64,000 nt of DNA from Bosea sp. BIWAKO-01 (lineage in GTDB: Bacteria; Pseudomonadota; Alphaproteobacteria; Rhizobiales; Beijerinckiaceae). Location: assembly GCF_001748145.1 (NCBI RefSeq), contig NZ_BCQA01000002.1, forward strand, positions 248,001 to 312,000, given 5' to 3'. Position 1 is the stretch's first letter. The number at the start of each line of letters is the position of its first letter. Shown piece after piece: positions 28,209 to 37,187 of the stretch. A program made the position numbers and the translations under genes. The notes under the pieces were generated by a model. That model had not been told where the DNA came from and did no database searches. It saw nothing but the letters and a program-made list of their open reading frames with translations.

Positions 28209-29170
28209 GTTCCGGTCTTCCCGCACGGCTCGCCCTCTATGCGGCGATTGCGGCGCCGCTCCTGCTGATCGCGGCCGCGGATCGGCCGTTCCTGGTTCAG
28301 GTTGCGATCGGCACGGCGATTTCGGCCATCCTCGCTCTGGCCTGGGATATCCTGTCGCGTACCGGCCAGGTCTCGCTCGGCCACGCCGCCTTCTTCGGCA
28401 TCGGTGGCTACGGCTCGGCTTTGCTGACGCCGGCGCTCGGCCCGGTCCTCGGCTGGACCGTCGGCATCCTGCTCTGTGGCGCGGTCGCCTTGCTGCTAGG
28501 CGCAGTGACCTTGCGCCTGCGGCGGCTCTATTTCACCATCGCGACCCTGTCCTTCAGCCTGTCGATCCATGTCGTGATCCTGGTCACGCCCGGGCTGACG
28601 GGCGGCTCGACCGGCATCATGCCGCCGGTGATCGCGGGCGGATCGCCTCCGCTGCAGCTCCTGTTCATCACCGGCTGCCTGGTCGTTGCCGCGATCGTCA
28701 GTGACGTCTTCCTCGGCCAGCGCTTTCGTCCGGCCTTCTTCATGATCAGGAACAATCCCGATCTCGCTGCCGCCTCGGGCGTGCCTGTCACGCGGCTGAA
28801 AATCCTGGCCTTCGTCGTCTCCGGGATGGTCGCGGGCCTCGCCGGTGCCTGCTATTGCGGCCTCTACGGCTATGTCATTCCCGACGACGTCTTCACCACC
28901 AACTGGAACGTCCTGCCGCTCGCCGTGACCATCCTCGGCGGCATGGACACGACACTCGGGCCGCTGGTCGGCGCCGTGGTGCTGCGTCTGCTCGAGGAGG
29001 TCGCACGTCATTTCGTCGGCGGCGTCGGCTATCAGGTCGTCTATGGCGCGATCATCATCCTGTTCATCGTCGGCATGCCGGCGGGGCTGGTCGGCTTCGC
29101 CCGGCACCGGCTGCGGCGGCGTCGGCCCAGGCCAGGGCGGGTGCAGGCCAAGCCGAGGCTCGCATCATGA
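28205..29170 (+). CDS. livM: Branched-chain-type ABC transporter permease, LivM family
   Basis: A 321-residue permease with about nine membrane segments and the LivM signature LSRTGQVSLGHAAFFGIGGY. The conserved loop AVTILGGMDTTLGPLVGA would contact the ATPases. A basic tail ends the protein. Translation is coupled on both sides: ATGA overlaps with livH before it and with livG after it. Confidence 0.93.
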   Translation: MSSGLPARLALYAAIAAPLLLIAAADRPFLVQVAIGTAISAILALAWDILSRTGQVSLGHAAFFGIGGYGSALLTPALGPVLGWTVGILLCGAVALLLGAVTLRLRRLYFTIATLSFSLSIHVVILVTPGLTGGSTGIMPPVIAGGSPPLQLLFITGCLVVAAIVSDVFLGQRFRPAFFMIRNNPDLAAASGVPVTRLKILAFVVSGMVAGLAGACYCGLYGYVIPDDVFTTNWNVLPLAVTILGGMDTTLGPLVGAVVLRLLEEVARHFVGGVGYQVVYGAIIILFIVGMPAGLVGFARHRLRRRRPRPGRVQAKPRLAS

Positions 29171-29895
29171 CGGCGATCAGCGTCGAGACATGCACCGTCG
29201 CCTTTGGCGGCCTCAAGGCGATCGACGATGTGACGCTGGACGTGCCCGGCCAGGCGATCACGGCGCTGATCGGGCCGAACGGCTCGGGCAAGAGCACCTT
29301 CGTCAATATGGTCTCCGGGCAGATCCCCCCGCGCAGCGGCAAGATCCGCCTTGGCGGTGAGCCGATCAACGGGCTGCGTCCCGACCTGATCGTCCATCGC
29401 GGCCTGGCGCGGACCTATCAGGTTCCGCGGGTTCCAAAGGAACTGACCATCGAGGAGGTGATCTCGGTCCCCCTGACCTATGCCCGCTCCGGCCGCGCCC
29501 TGCCCGGTGGCGCGCGCAGCGCCGGCGATCTCGCCCGCTATTGCGGCCTGCGTCCCGCGGTCAGCACGCGCTGCGGCCAGCTCTCGGTCTCGGATCTGCG
29601 CCGGCTGGAGATCGCCCGTGCCCTCGCCTGCCGCCCCACGGTTCTGCTGCTCGACGAGGCCATGGCCGGGCTGAGCCTGGAGGATACCGACCAGGTGATC
29701 GGCCTGGTTCGCGAGATCCATGCCTCGGGCGTCACGGTTGTGGTGATTGAGCACGTCATGCGCATCATCGCGCGCCTTTGCGGCCATGCCATCGTCCTCA
29801 ATCAGGGCCGGCTGCTCGCGCAGGGCAAACCTCAGGACGTGCTGCAGGATGCCGGCGTCCGCGAAGCCTATCTCGGCAAGGGGTTCTCGCTGTGA
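29167..29895 (+). CDS. livG: Branched-chain-type ABC transporter ATPase, LivG family
   Basis: A 242-residue ATPase with Walker A GPNGSGKST, Walker B VLLLDEAMAGL and the switch His in VVVIEHVM. The ABC signature is unusual: where LivG normally has an LSYGQQRRLEIA-type sequence, this has LSVSDLRRLEIA, lacking the GQ pair. Activity may depend on LivF forming the better composite site. The ATG at 29167 overlaps the livM stop. Confidence 0.9.
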   Translation: MTAISVETCTVAFGGLKAIDDVTLDVPGQAITALIGPNGSGKSTFVNMVSGQIPPRSGKIRLGGEPINGLRPDLIVHRGLARTYQVPRVPKELTIEEVISVPLTYARSGRALPGGARSAGDLARYCGLRPAVSTRCGQLSVSDLRRLEIARALACRPTVLLLDEAMAGLSLEDTDQVIGLVREIHASGVTVVVIEHVMRIIARLCGHAIVLNQGRLLAQGKPQDVLQDAGVREAYLGKGFSL

Positions 29896-30614
29896 ACCGG
29901 TTCGAAGTCACCATCGAGAGGGCGGGTTACGGCGAGCTCGTCGTCGTGCCCGGCCTGTCGCTCGCGGTCTCGGGCGGCGAGCTCCTGGTCCTGCTCGGTC
30001 CCAACGGTGCCGGCAAGACGACCGCGCTGCGCGCGCTGATCGGCACGGTCGAGACGGAGCGGCGCAGCCTCAGGCTTGACGGCCGGGACCTGTCCGGGCT
30101 GTCGCCCTGGCAGCTGGCGCGGGCCCGGGTCGCCTTCGTTCCCGACGGCGCCCGCTGCTTCGCCAATGCGACAGTCGCGGAAAACCTGCGCGGCGCCTTC
30201 GAAGCCCTGTCGTCGAGAGCGGCCAGTGGCGAGCGCGAGCGTCTCTTCGAAAGCGTCTACGCTCTCTTCCCGATCCTGCGCGAGCGCGCCGGGCAACTGG
30301 CCGGTTCGATGAGCGGGGGCCAACGGCAGATGCTGGCGATCGGGCGCGCGCTGATGATCGAGCCCAGGGTGCTGGTGCTCGACGAGCCTTCGGCCGGGCT
30401 GGCGCCCAAGCTGGTTGAAGAATTGTTCGAGGCGCTCGGGCGCATCAAGGCGGCAAGCGGCTGCGCGATCGTGATGGCGGAGCAGAATTTCGCCGCGGCA
30501 ATGAGTGTCGCAGATACGTGCCTCGTGCTCGACGAGGGGCAGGTCGCCCTGACCGGGACGATGCAGGAGATGGCCGGCAACGAGAAGCTCAGGATCGCCT
30601 ATCTGGGATTGTGA
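29892..30614 (+). CDS. livF: Branched-chain-type ABC transporter ATPase, LivF family
   Basis: A 240-residue ATPase starting with GTG that overlaps the livG stop (GTGA). It has Walker A GPNGAGKTT, a canonical signature MSGGQRQMLAIGRAL, Walker B VLVLDEPSAGLAP and the LivF-typical VPDGARCFANATVAENL. It pairs with LivG to drive uptake through LivHM. Confidence 0.93.
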   Translation: MNRFEVTIERAGYGELVVVPGLSLAVSGGELLVLLGPNGAGKTTALRALIGTVETERRSLRLDGRDLSGLSPWQLARARVAFVPDGARCFANATVAENLRGAFEALSSRAASGERERLFESVYALFPILRERAGQLAGSMSGGQRQMLAIGRALMIEPRVLVLDEPSAGLAPKLVEELFEALGRIKAASGCAIVMAEQNFAAAMSVADTCLVLDEGQVALTGTMQEMAGNEKLRIAYLGL

Positions 30615-30676
30615 GCCTGAGAACCCAGGCGAAGACCTGCCATCCGCGAGCAGGCGAATTCAGGGAGGAAAGCACG

Positions 30677-31864
30677 ATGTGGACCAAATTGAGAGGCCTT
30701 CTGGCGGGCGCCATGCTCGCAGGGACTGCGATGGCCGCGCCCGCTCTGGCCCAGCAGGGTGCGATCAAGATCGGCGTGCCGCTGCCGCTGACCGGGGCAT
30801 TGGCCGGTGGCGGCACCCAGATCCTCTGGGGCATTCAATATGCCGCCGATGAGATCAACGAAGCGGGCGGATTGTTCGGCCGCAAGATCGAGCTCGTCAT
30901 CGAGGATACCAAGGGCGAACCCAATAGCTCGGCCAGCATCGCGGCGAAGCTCGCGACGCAGGACAAGGTCGACGCCTTCGTCGGCGGCTTCGGCAGCACC
31001 TCGGATTTTGCGCTGCTCAGCGCGGTGCAGCGCTATGAGCCCATCTTCATCCATCCGGGTTCGTCTTCCGTCCGGCTGGAGGAGACATTCGGCAAGAACG
31101 ATTGGTACTACCACGTCTACATCTGGGACTATCATCGCCAGAAGGCTGCGGTGAACTTCTTCAAGAGCATTCCGGGCGTGAAGACGCTGGCCATTGCCTA
31201 TGAGGACAAGCTTTACGGCACCGACGGCGCCAAGTTCACCCAGCAATATGCCAAGGAAGCCGGGCTGGAGGTCGTCATGAACGAGCCCTTCCGCGCCGGC
31301 ACGCCTGATTTCTCGCCCATTCTCAACCGGGCCAAGGGCCTCAACCCGGACGTCCTCTTCCTGATCGGCTATTCCGGCGACAATCTCCAGATCGCCCGGC
31401 AGGCCATGCAGCTCGGCATCAAGCCGAAGCTGCTCGTCACCCAGGGCGCGGGCGAGAAGCGCTCCGATTTCGGCCCAGCCGGCGACAATGTCGTCGTCGT
31501 CGATCTCTGGTCGGCCAAGCAGAAGACACCGGGCCTCGCCGAATGGGTCAAGAAGGCCGAGGCGAAGCGCGGCGGCGAAGTCGTCTCGAGCGCGGTGCAG
31601 GGCTACGTCGCCATGCAGACCTTGCGCGATGCAGCCAAGGCCGCCGGCTCCTGGGACCGGGCGAAGATCCTCGCCAATCTCGGCTCCACGACCTTTGACA
31701 CACCCTATGGCAAGGTCGCCTACACGGCCTCGGAGATGGGGGGCAAGCACCAGCTCATCACCGACGCGAGCATGATCGCCGTGCAATACAAGCCCGATGG
31801 CGGCCAGGAGGTCATCTGGCCGGCCGAGAAGGCCGCGGCCAAGATCACCTACCCCGCCCCGTAG
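30677..31864 (+). CDS. Periplasmic substrate-binding protein of the Liv transporter (LivK/UrtA-like)
   Basis: A 395-residue precursor with a Sec signal peptide (residues 1-27, ending APALAQ). The mature protein starts IKIGVPLPLTGALAGGG, the usual opening of family 4 (Leu/Ile/Val) binding proteins, and shows the two-lobed fold throughout (VDAFVGGFGS, DVLFLIGYSGDN). GGGAGGAAAG precedes the ATG. It would capture the pathway substrate for LivHMGF. A GC-rich hairpin follows the gene, as is common where the binding protein is made in excess. Confidence 0.9.
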   Translation: MWTKLRGLLAGAMLAGTAMAAPALAQQGAIKIGVPLPLTGALAGGGTQILWGIQYAADEINEAGGLFGRKIELVIEDTKGEPNSSASIAAKLATQDKVDAFVGGFGSTSDFALLSAVQRYEPIFIHPGSSSVRLEETFGKNDWYYHVYIWDYHRQKAAVNFFKSIPGVKTLAIAYEDKLYGTDGAKFTQQYAKEAGLEVVMNEPFRAGTPDFSPILNRAKGLNPDVLFLIGYSGDNLQIARQAMQLGIKPKLLVTQGAGEKRSDFGPAGDNVVVVDLWSAKQKTPGLAEWVKKAEAKRGGEVVSSAVQGYVAMQTLRDAAKAAGSWDRAKILANLGSTTFDTPYGKVAYTASEMGGKHQLITDASMIAVQYKPDGGQEVIWPAEKAAAKITYPAP

Positions 31865-31884
31865 AGGCCCGCGCATGCAACCGG

Positions 31885-31909
31885 CCCGGCCGCTGCCATG
31901 GCGGCCGGG
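31885..31909 (+). terminator. GC-rich hairpin after the binding-protein gene
   Basis: CCCGGCCGC, a 7-base loop, then GCGGCCGGG. There is no T tract. It is likely a partial terminator or mRNA stabiliser between the binding-protein gene and the lyase gene. Confidence 0.5.
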
Positions 31910-31932
31910 TCCCGCGCCAGCAGGAACCACCG

Positions 31933-32793
31933 ATGTCCGAGACTTTTTCCGAACGCTTGAACCGGCCCGGGCTGATCGTCGCGCCGGGCGTCTATGACAT
32001 GGTTTCGGCCAGGCTCGCCGACCAGGCCGGCTTCGACGCGCTCTACATGACGGGTTTCGGCGTGGTTGCGTCCCATCTCGGCTATCCCGACGCCGGGCTG
32101 GCGACCTATTCCGACATGGTCGGGCGCGTGCGCCAGATCGCCGAGGGCACGGTGACTCCGCTCATCGCCGACGGCGACACGGGATATGGCGGCCTGCTTA
32201 ATGTCGACCACACCGTTCGCGGCTACGAGGCGAGCGGCGCCCAGGCGATCCAGCTCGAAGACCAGGAATTCCCCAAGAAATGCGGCCATACACCGAGCCG
32301 TCGGGTAATCCCGCTCAAGGATGCCGTCCGCAAGATCAAGGTCGCTGCCGCTGCGCGCTCTTCGTCCGCGTTCAAGATTATCGCCCGGACTGACGCCCGC
32401 ACTGCGCACGGCCTGGATGAAGCGTTGCGCCGGGGAGAGGCCTTCCTGAAGGCCGGGGCCGATATCCTGTTCATCGAATCTCCCGAGAGCGTGGAGGAGA
32501 TGGAGCGGATTGGCAGGGCCTTCGACGCACCGCTGGTGGCCAACATGGTCGAGGGCGGCCGCACCCCGATCCTCAGCCGCGCGGAATTGGAGGGGCTCGG
32601 ATACAAGATCGCGATCTACCCGGTTGCCGGACTGCTCGCCGCCGCCAGTACGTTGCAGTTGGTTTTCGCGCACCTCAAGTCGACTGGCTCGACTCGAGAT
32701 TGGGATGGCCATCTGTACCCGTTCACCGAATTCGTCCGCATGATCGGCTTCGAGCGCGTCTGGGCGTTCGAGCGTGCGAATGCAGAAGACTAG
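31933..32793 (+). CDS. Isocitrate lyase/PEP mutase superfamily enzyme
   Basis: A 286-residue TIM-barrel enzyme. It has the metal-site motif ADGDTGYGG, the lyase signature EDQEFPKKCGH with the catalytic Cys typical of isocitrate, methylisocitrate and dimethylmalate lyases, and VANMVEGGRTP. The family splits or decarboxylates 2-hydroxy-polycarboxylates. It is the last gene of the operon after the transporter. With a CoA ligase and a citryl-CoA-lyase homologue upstream, it suggests breakdown of a branched tricarboxylate or dicarboxylate into pyruvate or oxaloacetate and acyl units. Oxaloacetate decarboxylase is another possibility. Confidence 0.88.
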   Translation: MSETFSERLNRPGLIVAPGVYDMVSARLADQAGFDALYMTGFGVVASHLGYPDAGLATYSDMVGRVRQIAEGTVTPLIADGDTGYGGLLNVDHTVRGYEASGAQAIQLEDQEFPKKCGHTPSRRVIPLKDAVRKIKVAAAARSSSAFKIIARTDARTAHGLDEALRRGEAFLKAGADILFIESPESVEEMERIGRAFDAPLVANMVEGGRTPILSRAELEGLGYKIAIYPVAGLLAAASTLQLVFAHLKSTGSTRDWDGHLYPFTEFVRMIGFERVWAFERANAED

Positions 32794-33313
32794 GCGCCAG
32801 GTGCGTTCGGAGAAGTGGTCCCGGTGGCCCGACGGCTGAGGTAGTCGGCGGCGCGCTTTGGGTTGGCGCAGCCGGCATGACATCGCGCTTAACGCGGGCA
32901 GCCTAGAGCCGCGCGAGAAGTACGGGCGCCGCGTGATGTAGTGCGCGGGCGCCAGTTCTGGCCTGCTTCGAGGAGTCCCGCTTTTTGTGGGGCAGGCCAC
33001 CAAAAAATCCCTATTCCTTGGCCACTTCGCTCCGACAGCTGAGCACGCATGTATCGAGGAGCAAATTGCTGTCACGTGCTTGGGATTTCGCACGGCCTCC
33101 GGAGTGGACGGAAGGCACGCGGCCCGATCAGCTACGTCCGGTTTCGGTCAATGTCCCAATGTCCGCACGTGGCGCGATGCAGAAGCCTGCCCTGCCAAGG
33201 TAGAAACCATACGGCGTAACGAACCGATTCGGTGCTGACCGGGGTGTGGATGACCAATGGGCATTCGTGAGAGCTCGGGCCAGCCGATCGACTGCTGGCA
33301 GAGAACCGCGAAG
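32794..33313. other. Intergenic region with one dispersed-repeat copy
   Basis: About 520 bases between two gene ends; no gene is supported. A full repeat copy lies at 33136-33175. Confidence 0.55.
33136..33175 (+). repeat. Dispersed 40-bp repeat, full copy
   Basis: Begins GTCCGGTTTCGGTCA and ends CCAATGTCCGCACGTGGCGC, closely matching the copy at 40750. Confidence 0.75.
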
Positions 33314-33943
33314 CTAGCAGGTCGATTGGCGTATATGGTTTCGCGTGAGCTCGACGAGCGTTTCGAGGTCCTCGTTTTTGATCGCCTCCACCATCGCGAA
33401 ATGTTCGTCCGCCGAGCGTTCGATGCGTGCCAACGATGGCCACTGCTCGATCGATGTGGTGCGCGCGTTCCCGCGATATTCGAGCGTGAGACTTACCAGC
33501 TCCTTGTTCGAGCAGAGATTCGTCAGATAGCTGTGAAACGCCTGGTTGGCTTGGTATTTCTCCAAAACGGTCCCCTCTTGTATCAATGCCCTGAACGATT
33601 GCGCTAATCGTTCCAGCTCATCAATGTCGGGCAGGCTGGCGTTTCGGATTACGTCTTCCAAGGTCGCCGTTTCGAGCACAACCCGAACCTCGACCAGTTC
33701 CTTATGACGTGTGTCATCGATCCTGGTGACATAGAAGCCGCGGTTTTGGATGCGCTGAACGACGCCTTTGATCGCCAACTTCTCCAAGGCGCGCCGAGCA
33801 TCCGCACGCGAGCACCCGTAACGGCTTTCGAGTTCGGCCAGCTTCAGCCAACTTCCGTTGGTAAAGGCCCCGGCGTTGATATCGTTCAGAACGGCGGAGA
33901 TGACGCCCTCAATGCGGTCGACCGGACTGGTGTGCTCGTTCAT
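33314..33943 (-). CDS. GntR-family (FCD) transcriptional regulator
   Basis: A 209-residue regulator with a winged helix at the N-terminus (LAELESRYGCSRADARRALEKL, VQRIQNRGFYV; the two strings are separate parts) and a shorter FCD domain with FHSYL, DEHFAM and RNHIRQ. It is divergent from the hydrolase gene at 34147. A large perfect inverted repeat between them, at 34088-34117, is the obvious operator. The inducer is unknown and may be the substrate of the hydrolase or a ligand of the neighbouring binding protein. Confidence 0.87.
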   Translation of the reverse strand: MNEHTSPVDRIEGVISAVLNDINAGAFTNGSWLKLAELESRYGCSRADARRALEKLAIKGVVQRIQNRGFYVTRIDDTRHKELVEVRVVLETATLEDVIRNASLPDIDELERLAQSFRALIQEGTVLEKYQANQAFHSYLTNLCSNKELVSLTLEYRGNARTTSIEQWPSLARIERSADEHFAMVEAIKNEDLETLVELTRNHIRQSTC

Positions 33944-34087
33944 GGCGTTCGCATCAGCTTCTTGGAATTCGTCACGTCATCCCCCAGCGCGCAGCAACCC
34001 ATCGAAACGACGCGCCGTTTGCCCGGCGGGCACTATATCTACCGCGAAAGCGCTTGACGCTGGCCCCGAAAAATAGAAACAAGTATC

Positions 34088-34117
34088 TGATCAAAAATTG
34101 GATCACATTTTTGATCA
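34088..34117. promoter_or_regulatory. 30-bp palindromic operator between gntR and the hydrolase gene
   Basis: TGATCAAAAAT and ATTTTTGATCA are perfect 11-base inverted arms around the 8-base spacer TGGATCAC. The site lies 29 bp before the hydrolase start and 144 bp from the regulator start. The AT-rich arms stand out in this GC-rich region. Confidence 0.65.
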
Positions 34118-34146
34118 ACCAGATTGGGCGGCTTCCAACGGGCTCC

Positions 34147-34980
34147 ATGACAAAGTCTCCGAGTGCATTCGGTCCATACGATTTGGGAAGCACGACGGTT
34201 TACAGTGCGCGCGCGGACGCTCGCTTTTCCTACTGCTTGTATGTTCCGGCCGACTACCGGGCCGCGACGGCCCGCACCGAACTGCTGGTTGTGGTGCACG
34301 GCAGCCCGCGGACCTTCATGGACTTCCGCAGCATGTTCGCTGAGTTCGCCGAGCGCCAGAATGTGATCGTAGTGAGCCCACTATTTCCCGTGGGCGTGGC
34401 GGGTGATGGAAACGCCGATGGCTACAAGTACGTCGAAGAGCAAGGACTGCGCTACGACGAGTTGCTCCTCGACATCGTGGAGGAGGTACGCGCGCGATAC
34501 GATCTCGTGACGCAGCGCTTTGGGATGTACGGCTTCTCCGGCGGCGCGCAATTCACCAATCGCTTCTTGCTGCTGCAGCCCGAGCATCTTTGGGGGGCGT
34601 CGATCGTGGCGCCGGGTTCGGTGACCCTGGTCGACGATACGCGCGACTGGTGGGTCGGAACTCGGGACGTCGAACGACGCTTCGGCCGCGCACTCGACTT
34701 CCACTCGTTGCGGGCCGTAGCCGTCCAATTGCTGATCGGAAAGGCCGATACCGACACGCATGAGATCACGCACACCGAGAACGGCCGTTACTGGATGCCG
34801 GAGGCAAACTCGGCCGGCCGCACTCGGCCAGAGCGTCTTGAGGCCCTGCACCACTCGCTGCGCGACGCCGGCGTCGAACCCGAAATTCAATTGCTGCCGG
34901 GAGTGGGGCACGAGCCGTTCAGCTCTCTCGCCGTCGCCCAGGAGTTTCTAGCGCGGAGGTTGGCCGAACTGCGGCGTTGA
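34147..34980 (+). CDS. Alpha/beta hydrolase (PHB-depolymerase/esterase-like)
   Basis: A 277-residue hydrolase with the nucleophile elbow GFSGG inside RFGMYGFSGGAQFTNRF, an oxyanion-side motif VVVHGSPRTFMDF, and a late His in GVGHEPFSS, giving a Ser-Asp-His type triad. It has no clear signal peptide. The ATG at 34147 is preferred because the earlier in-frame start at 34054 would place the palindromic operator in the coding region. It is followed after 63 bp by a peptide-type binding protein gene on the same strand, so the two may form one unit under the divergent GntR regulator. The substrate is not known. Confidence 0.8.
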   Translation: MTKSPSAFGPYDLGSTTVYSARADARFSYCLYVPADYRAATARTELLVVVHGSPRTFMDFRSMFAEFAERQNVIVVSPLFPVGVAGDGNADGYKYVEEQGLRYDELLLDIVEEVRARYDLVTQRFGMYGFSGGAQFTNRFLLLQPEHLWGASIVAPGSVTLVDDTRDWWVGTRDVERRFGRALDFHSLRAVAVQLLIGKADTDTHEITHTENGRYWMPEANSAGRTRPERLEALHHSLRDAGVEPEIQLLPGVGHEPFSSLAVAQEFLARRLAELRR

Positions 34981-35043
34981 AATGCCGGCAGGCCCAACGC
35001 CGAGGCTTCGATAGGTTGAGCAGAACATCGAAAGGGGACCGTC

Positions 35044-36600
35044 GTGAAATACTCGATAGCCGCTGCATTTGCGCTCACATTGACCGCCTCTGGCAGCGGC
35101 ACCGCGTTAGCCGCGCCGGAATCTACGCTCAAGGTGGCGCTGACTGCCGATATCCGAAGCAGCAACCCTGGCATCAATCGTGACGACAACACCGACAGCG
35201 TCGTTCTCAACGTCGTCGAGGGCCTCGTCGGCTATGGCGCCGGCGGAGACGTACGGCCGCTGCTCGCCGAGAGCGTTGACGTTTCTGACGGAGGGCTGAC
35301 CTACACCTTCAGGCTCCGACACGGCGTAAAGTTCCATAACGGAGCCGACCTGACTTCGGCCGATGTTCTCTGGAACTGGCAGCGCTACATGACGCCCAGC
35401 ACCGACTGGCGCTGTATCGGCGAGTTCGACGGCCGAAGCGGCTTGCAGGTGGTTTCTGCGGAAGCGCCGGATCCCAGTTCCTTCATCATGAGGATCAACC
35501 GCCCCTCAGCGCTGTTCCTCGACGCGCTCGCGCGCACCGACTGCGGGATGACCGGCATCGTCCACAGGTCCTCGCTCATGGCCGATGGAAGCTGGGACAA
35601 GCCGATCGGTACCGGACCCTATGAATTCAGCGATTGGAAGCGGGGCCGCGGCGTGACCCTGACCCGCTTCAAGGATTACAAATCCCCGGCAGGCGCCGCC
35701 GATGGATATGTCGGCCAGAAGGATCCGCAGATCGACATCGTCCAACTCGACGTCATCCCGGACCCCGCGACCGTCAAGCTGGCGATCGCCTCGCGTAGCA
35801 TCGACGTCGCGCAGATCATGTCGTCCGACATGCAGGAATTACGGAGCAATTCCGGGATCGTGACGCTCGCGTCACCGGATTCCTCCAAGCACGCCATTCT
35901 GTTTCGCACCGAAGACCCCGTGATCGGGGACCAGAAATTCCGCCAAGCGATCGCCGCCGCGCTCGACTACAAGCAACTGGTCGAGGCCACCAGCGACGGA
36001 CTGTCGACCCCGAACGATTCAGCCGTCTTTTCCGGCTCGGTGTATTTCGGCGCGGTGCAGAAGAAGGGAGTGGAGTTCAACCTTGAGAGGGCCCGCAAGC
36101 TCCTTGGCGAGAGCACCTACAGAGGTCAGACGATCAAGCTGATCGCCAACAAGCGCTCGCCGATGCCGAGTTTCCAAGTCGCCCTAGTCACTCAGGACAT
36201 GCTGAAGGCGATCGGGGTGAACGTCGATATTGAGGTGCTCGAATGGGCGACCCAACTCGATCGCTACAATAGCGGCAAGTATCAGATGATGTCTTTCTCC
36301 TACTCGGCCCGTCTCGACCCTGCCCTGAGCTACGAGCAATTCAGCGGAGATAAAGCGAAGCAGCCCCGGAAGGTGTGGGACAATCCCAAGGCGTTGGAAT
36401 TGCTGCAACAATCATACTACACCACTGATCCCGCGATACGGCGTCAGCTATTCGACGGCCTCCATGAAATGATGTCGACCGACGTGCCGTTGGTGCTCCT
36501 GTACAATGGGCTGACCGTCTGGGCTCACGGCAAAAACGTAACAGGCTTCGCACCTTGGGAGGGCAAGATGCGCCTGTGGAGCGTGAAGATCGGCCAATGA
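35044..36600 (+). CDS. Family 5 (Dpp/Opp-type) ABC transporter substrate-binding protein
   Basis: A 518-residue precursor with a signal peptide of about 23 residues (ending TALAAPE). The family 5 pattern is clear: LTYTFRLRHGVKFHNG, GTGPYEFSDWKRG and a C-terminal VPLVLLYN. It would bind a peptide, an opine or another small molecule in the periplasm. It starts with GTG after GAAAGGGGA. No permease or ATPase genes follow, so it is an orphan or uses a transporter encoded elsewhere. Confidence 0.9.
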   Translation: MKYSIAAAFALTLTASGSGTALAAPESTLKVALTADIRSSNPGINRDDNTDSVVLNVVEGLVGYGAGGDVRPLLAESVDVSDGGLTYTFRLRHGVKFHNGADLTSADVLWNWQRYMTPSTDWRCIGEFDGRSGLQVVSAEAPDPSSFIMRINRPSALFLDALARTDCGMTGIVHRSSLMADGSWDKPIGTGPYEFSDWKRGRGVTLTRFKDYKSPAGAADGYVGQKDPQIDIVQLDVIPDPATVKLAIASRSIDVAQIMSSDMQELRSNSGIVTLASPDSSKHAILFRTEDPVIGDQKFRQAIAAALDYKQLVEATSDGLSTPNDSAVFSGSVYFGAVQKKGVEFNLERARKLLGESTYRGQTIKLIANKRSPMPSFQVALVTQDMLKAIGVNVDIEVLEWATQLDRYNSGKYQMMSFSYSARLDPALSYEQFSGDKAKQPRKVWDNPKALELLQQSYYTTDPAIRRQLFDGLHEMMSTDVPLVLLYNGLTVWAHGKNVTGFAPWEGKMRLWSVKIGQ

Positions 36601-36761
36601 AATCCCGAAACGCGCAATCATGAGGCCGCGCTTCCAAGCTCCCACGGCCTGATCCAGCTCAGATAGGCCTGGTACGGCACTCTACCCAAATCTGGAGAGG
36701 GATCAGTGTCTCAGGTCACCGGTGCCCTCGGCAAAATGATGTTAGCGAATAGCTGATTAGG

Positions 36762-36798
36762 GTCTGCTTCTGGGCAATACAATGTCCGTACATGACGC
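36762..36798 (+). repeat. Dispersed repeat, 37-bp copy
   Basis: Begins GTCTGCTTCTGGGCA and ends CAATGTCCGTACATGACGC. The spacer is three bases shorter than in other copies. Confidence 0.75.
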
Positions 36799-36847
36799 GA
36801 ATCGACCGGGCAGAAGCGGGTGATATCGGCGCACTGCAGGCGGCGGC

Positions 36848-37048
36848 CTAAGAGGAGATCGCCGAGAGCGGCAACGCGATCGACACGATGACGCCCTCGC
36901 GCTGCCAGTCGCGCGAGAACGTCCCGCCCGTGTTGGCGAGCGCAAACAGGTTCTTCACCCGGTGGCTCATCTCGCCCGCCAACATCGTCTGCTGTTCTTC
37001 GATCTCAAGCAAAGCCCGGCATATGTGGCTGATCCGCGCAGACGTCAT
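36848..37048 (-). pseudogene. HWE/HisKA_2 sensor kinase remnant with internal deletion
   Basis: The 66-codon reading contains the H-box MLAGEMSHRVKNLFALAN, typical of HWE-type kinases, fused directly to what should be the very end of the ATPase domain (TFSRDWQREGVIVSIALPL). The N, G1 and G2 ATP-binding boxes that belong between them are missing. It looks like an in-frame deletion derivative of a full kinase and cannot phosphorylate. Confidence 0.72.
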
Positions 37049-37187
37049 ATTGCCAGCTCGACGTCGATATCAGCCCGTGTGCGCTGGGTATGCTGAGAAC
37101 CATTCGAATCTTCGCAAGGAGTATTGCAAACACGGCGCCTGAAAGTTTAAATGCACATGAAAATAATTCTATATTTTAGGAAATCCC

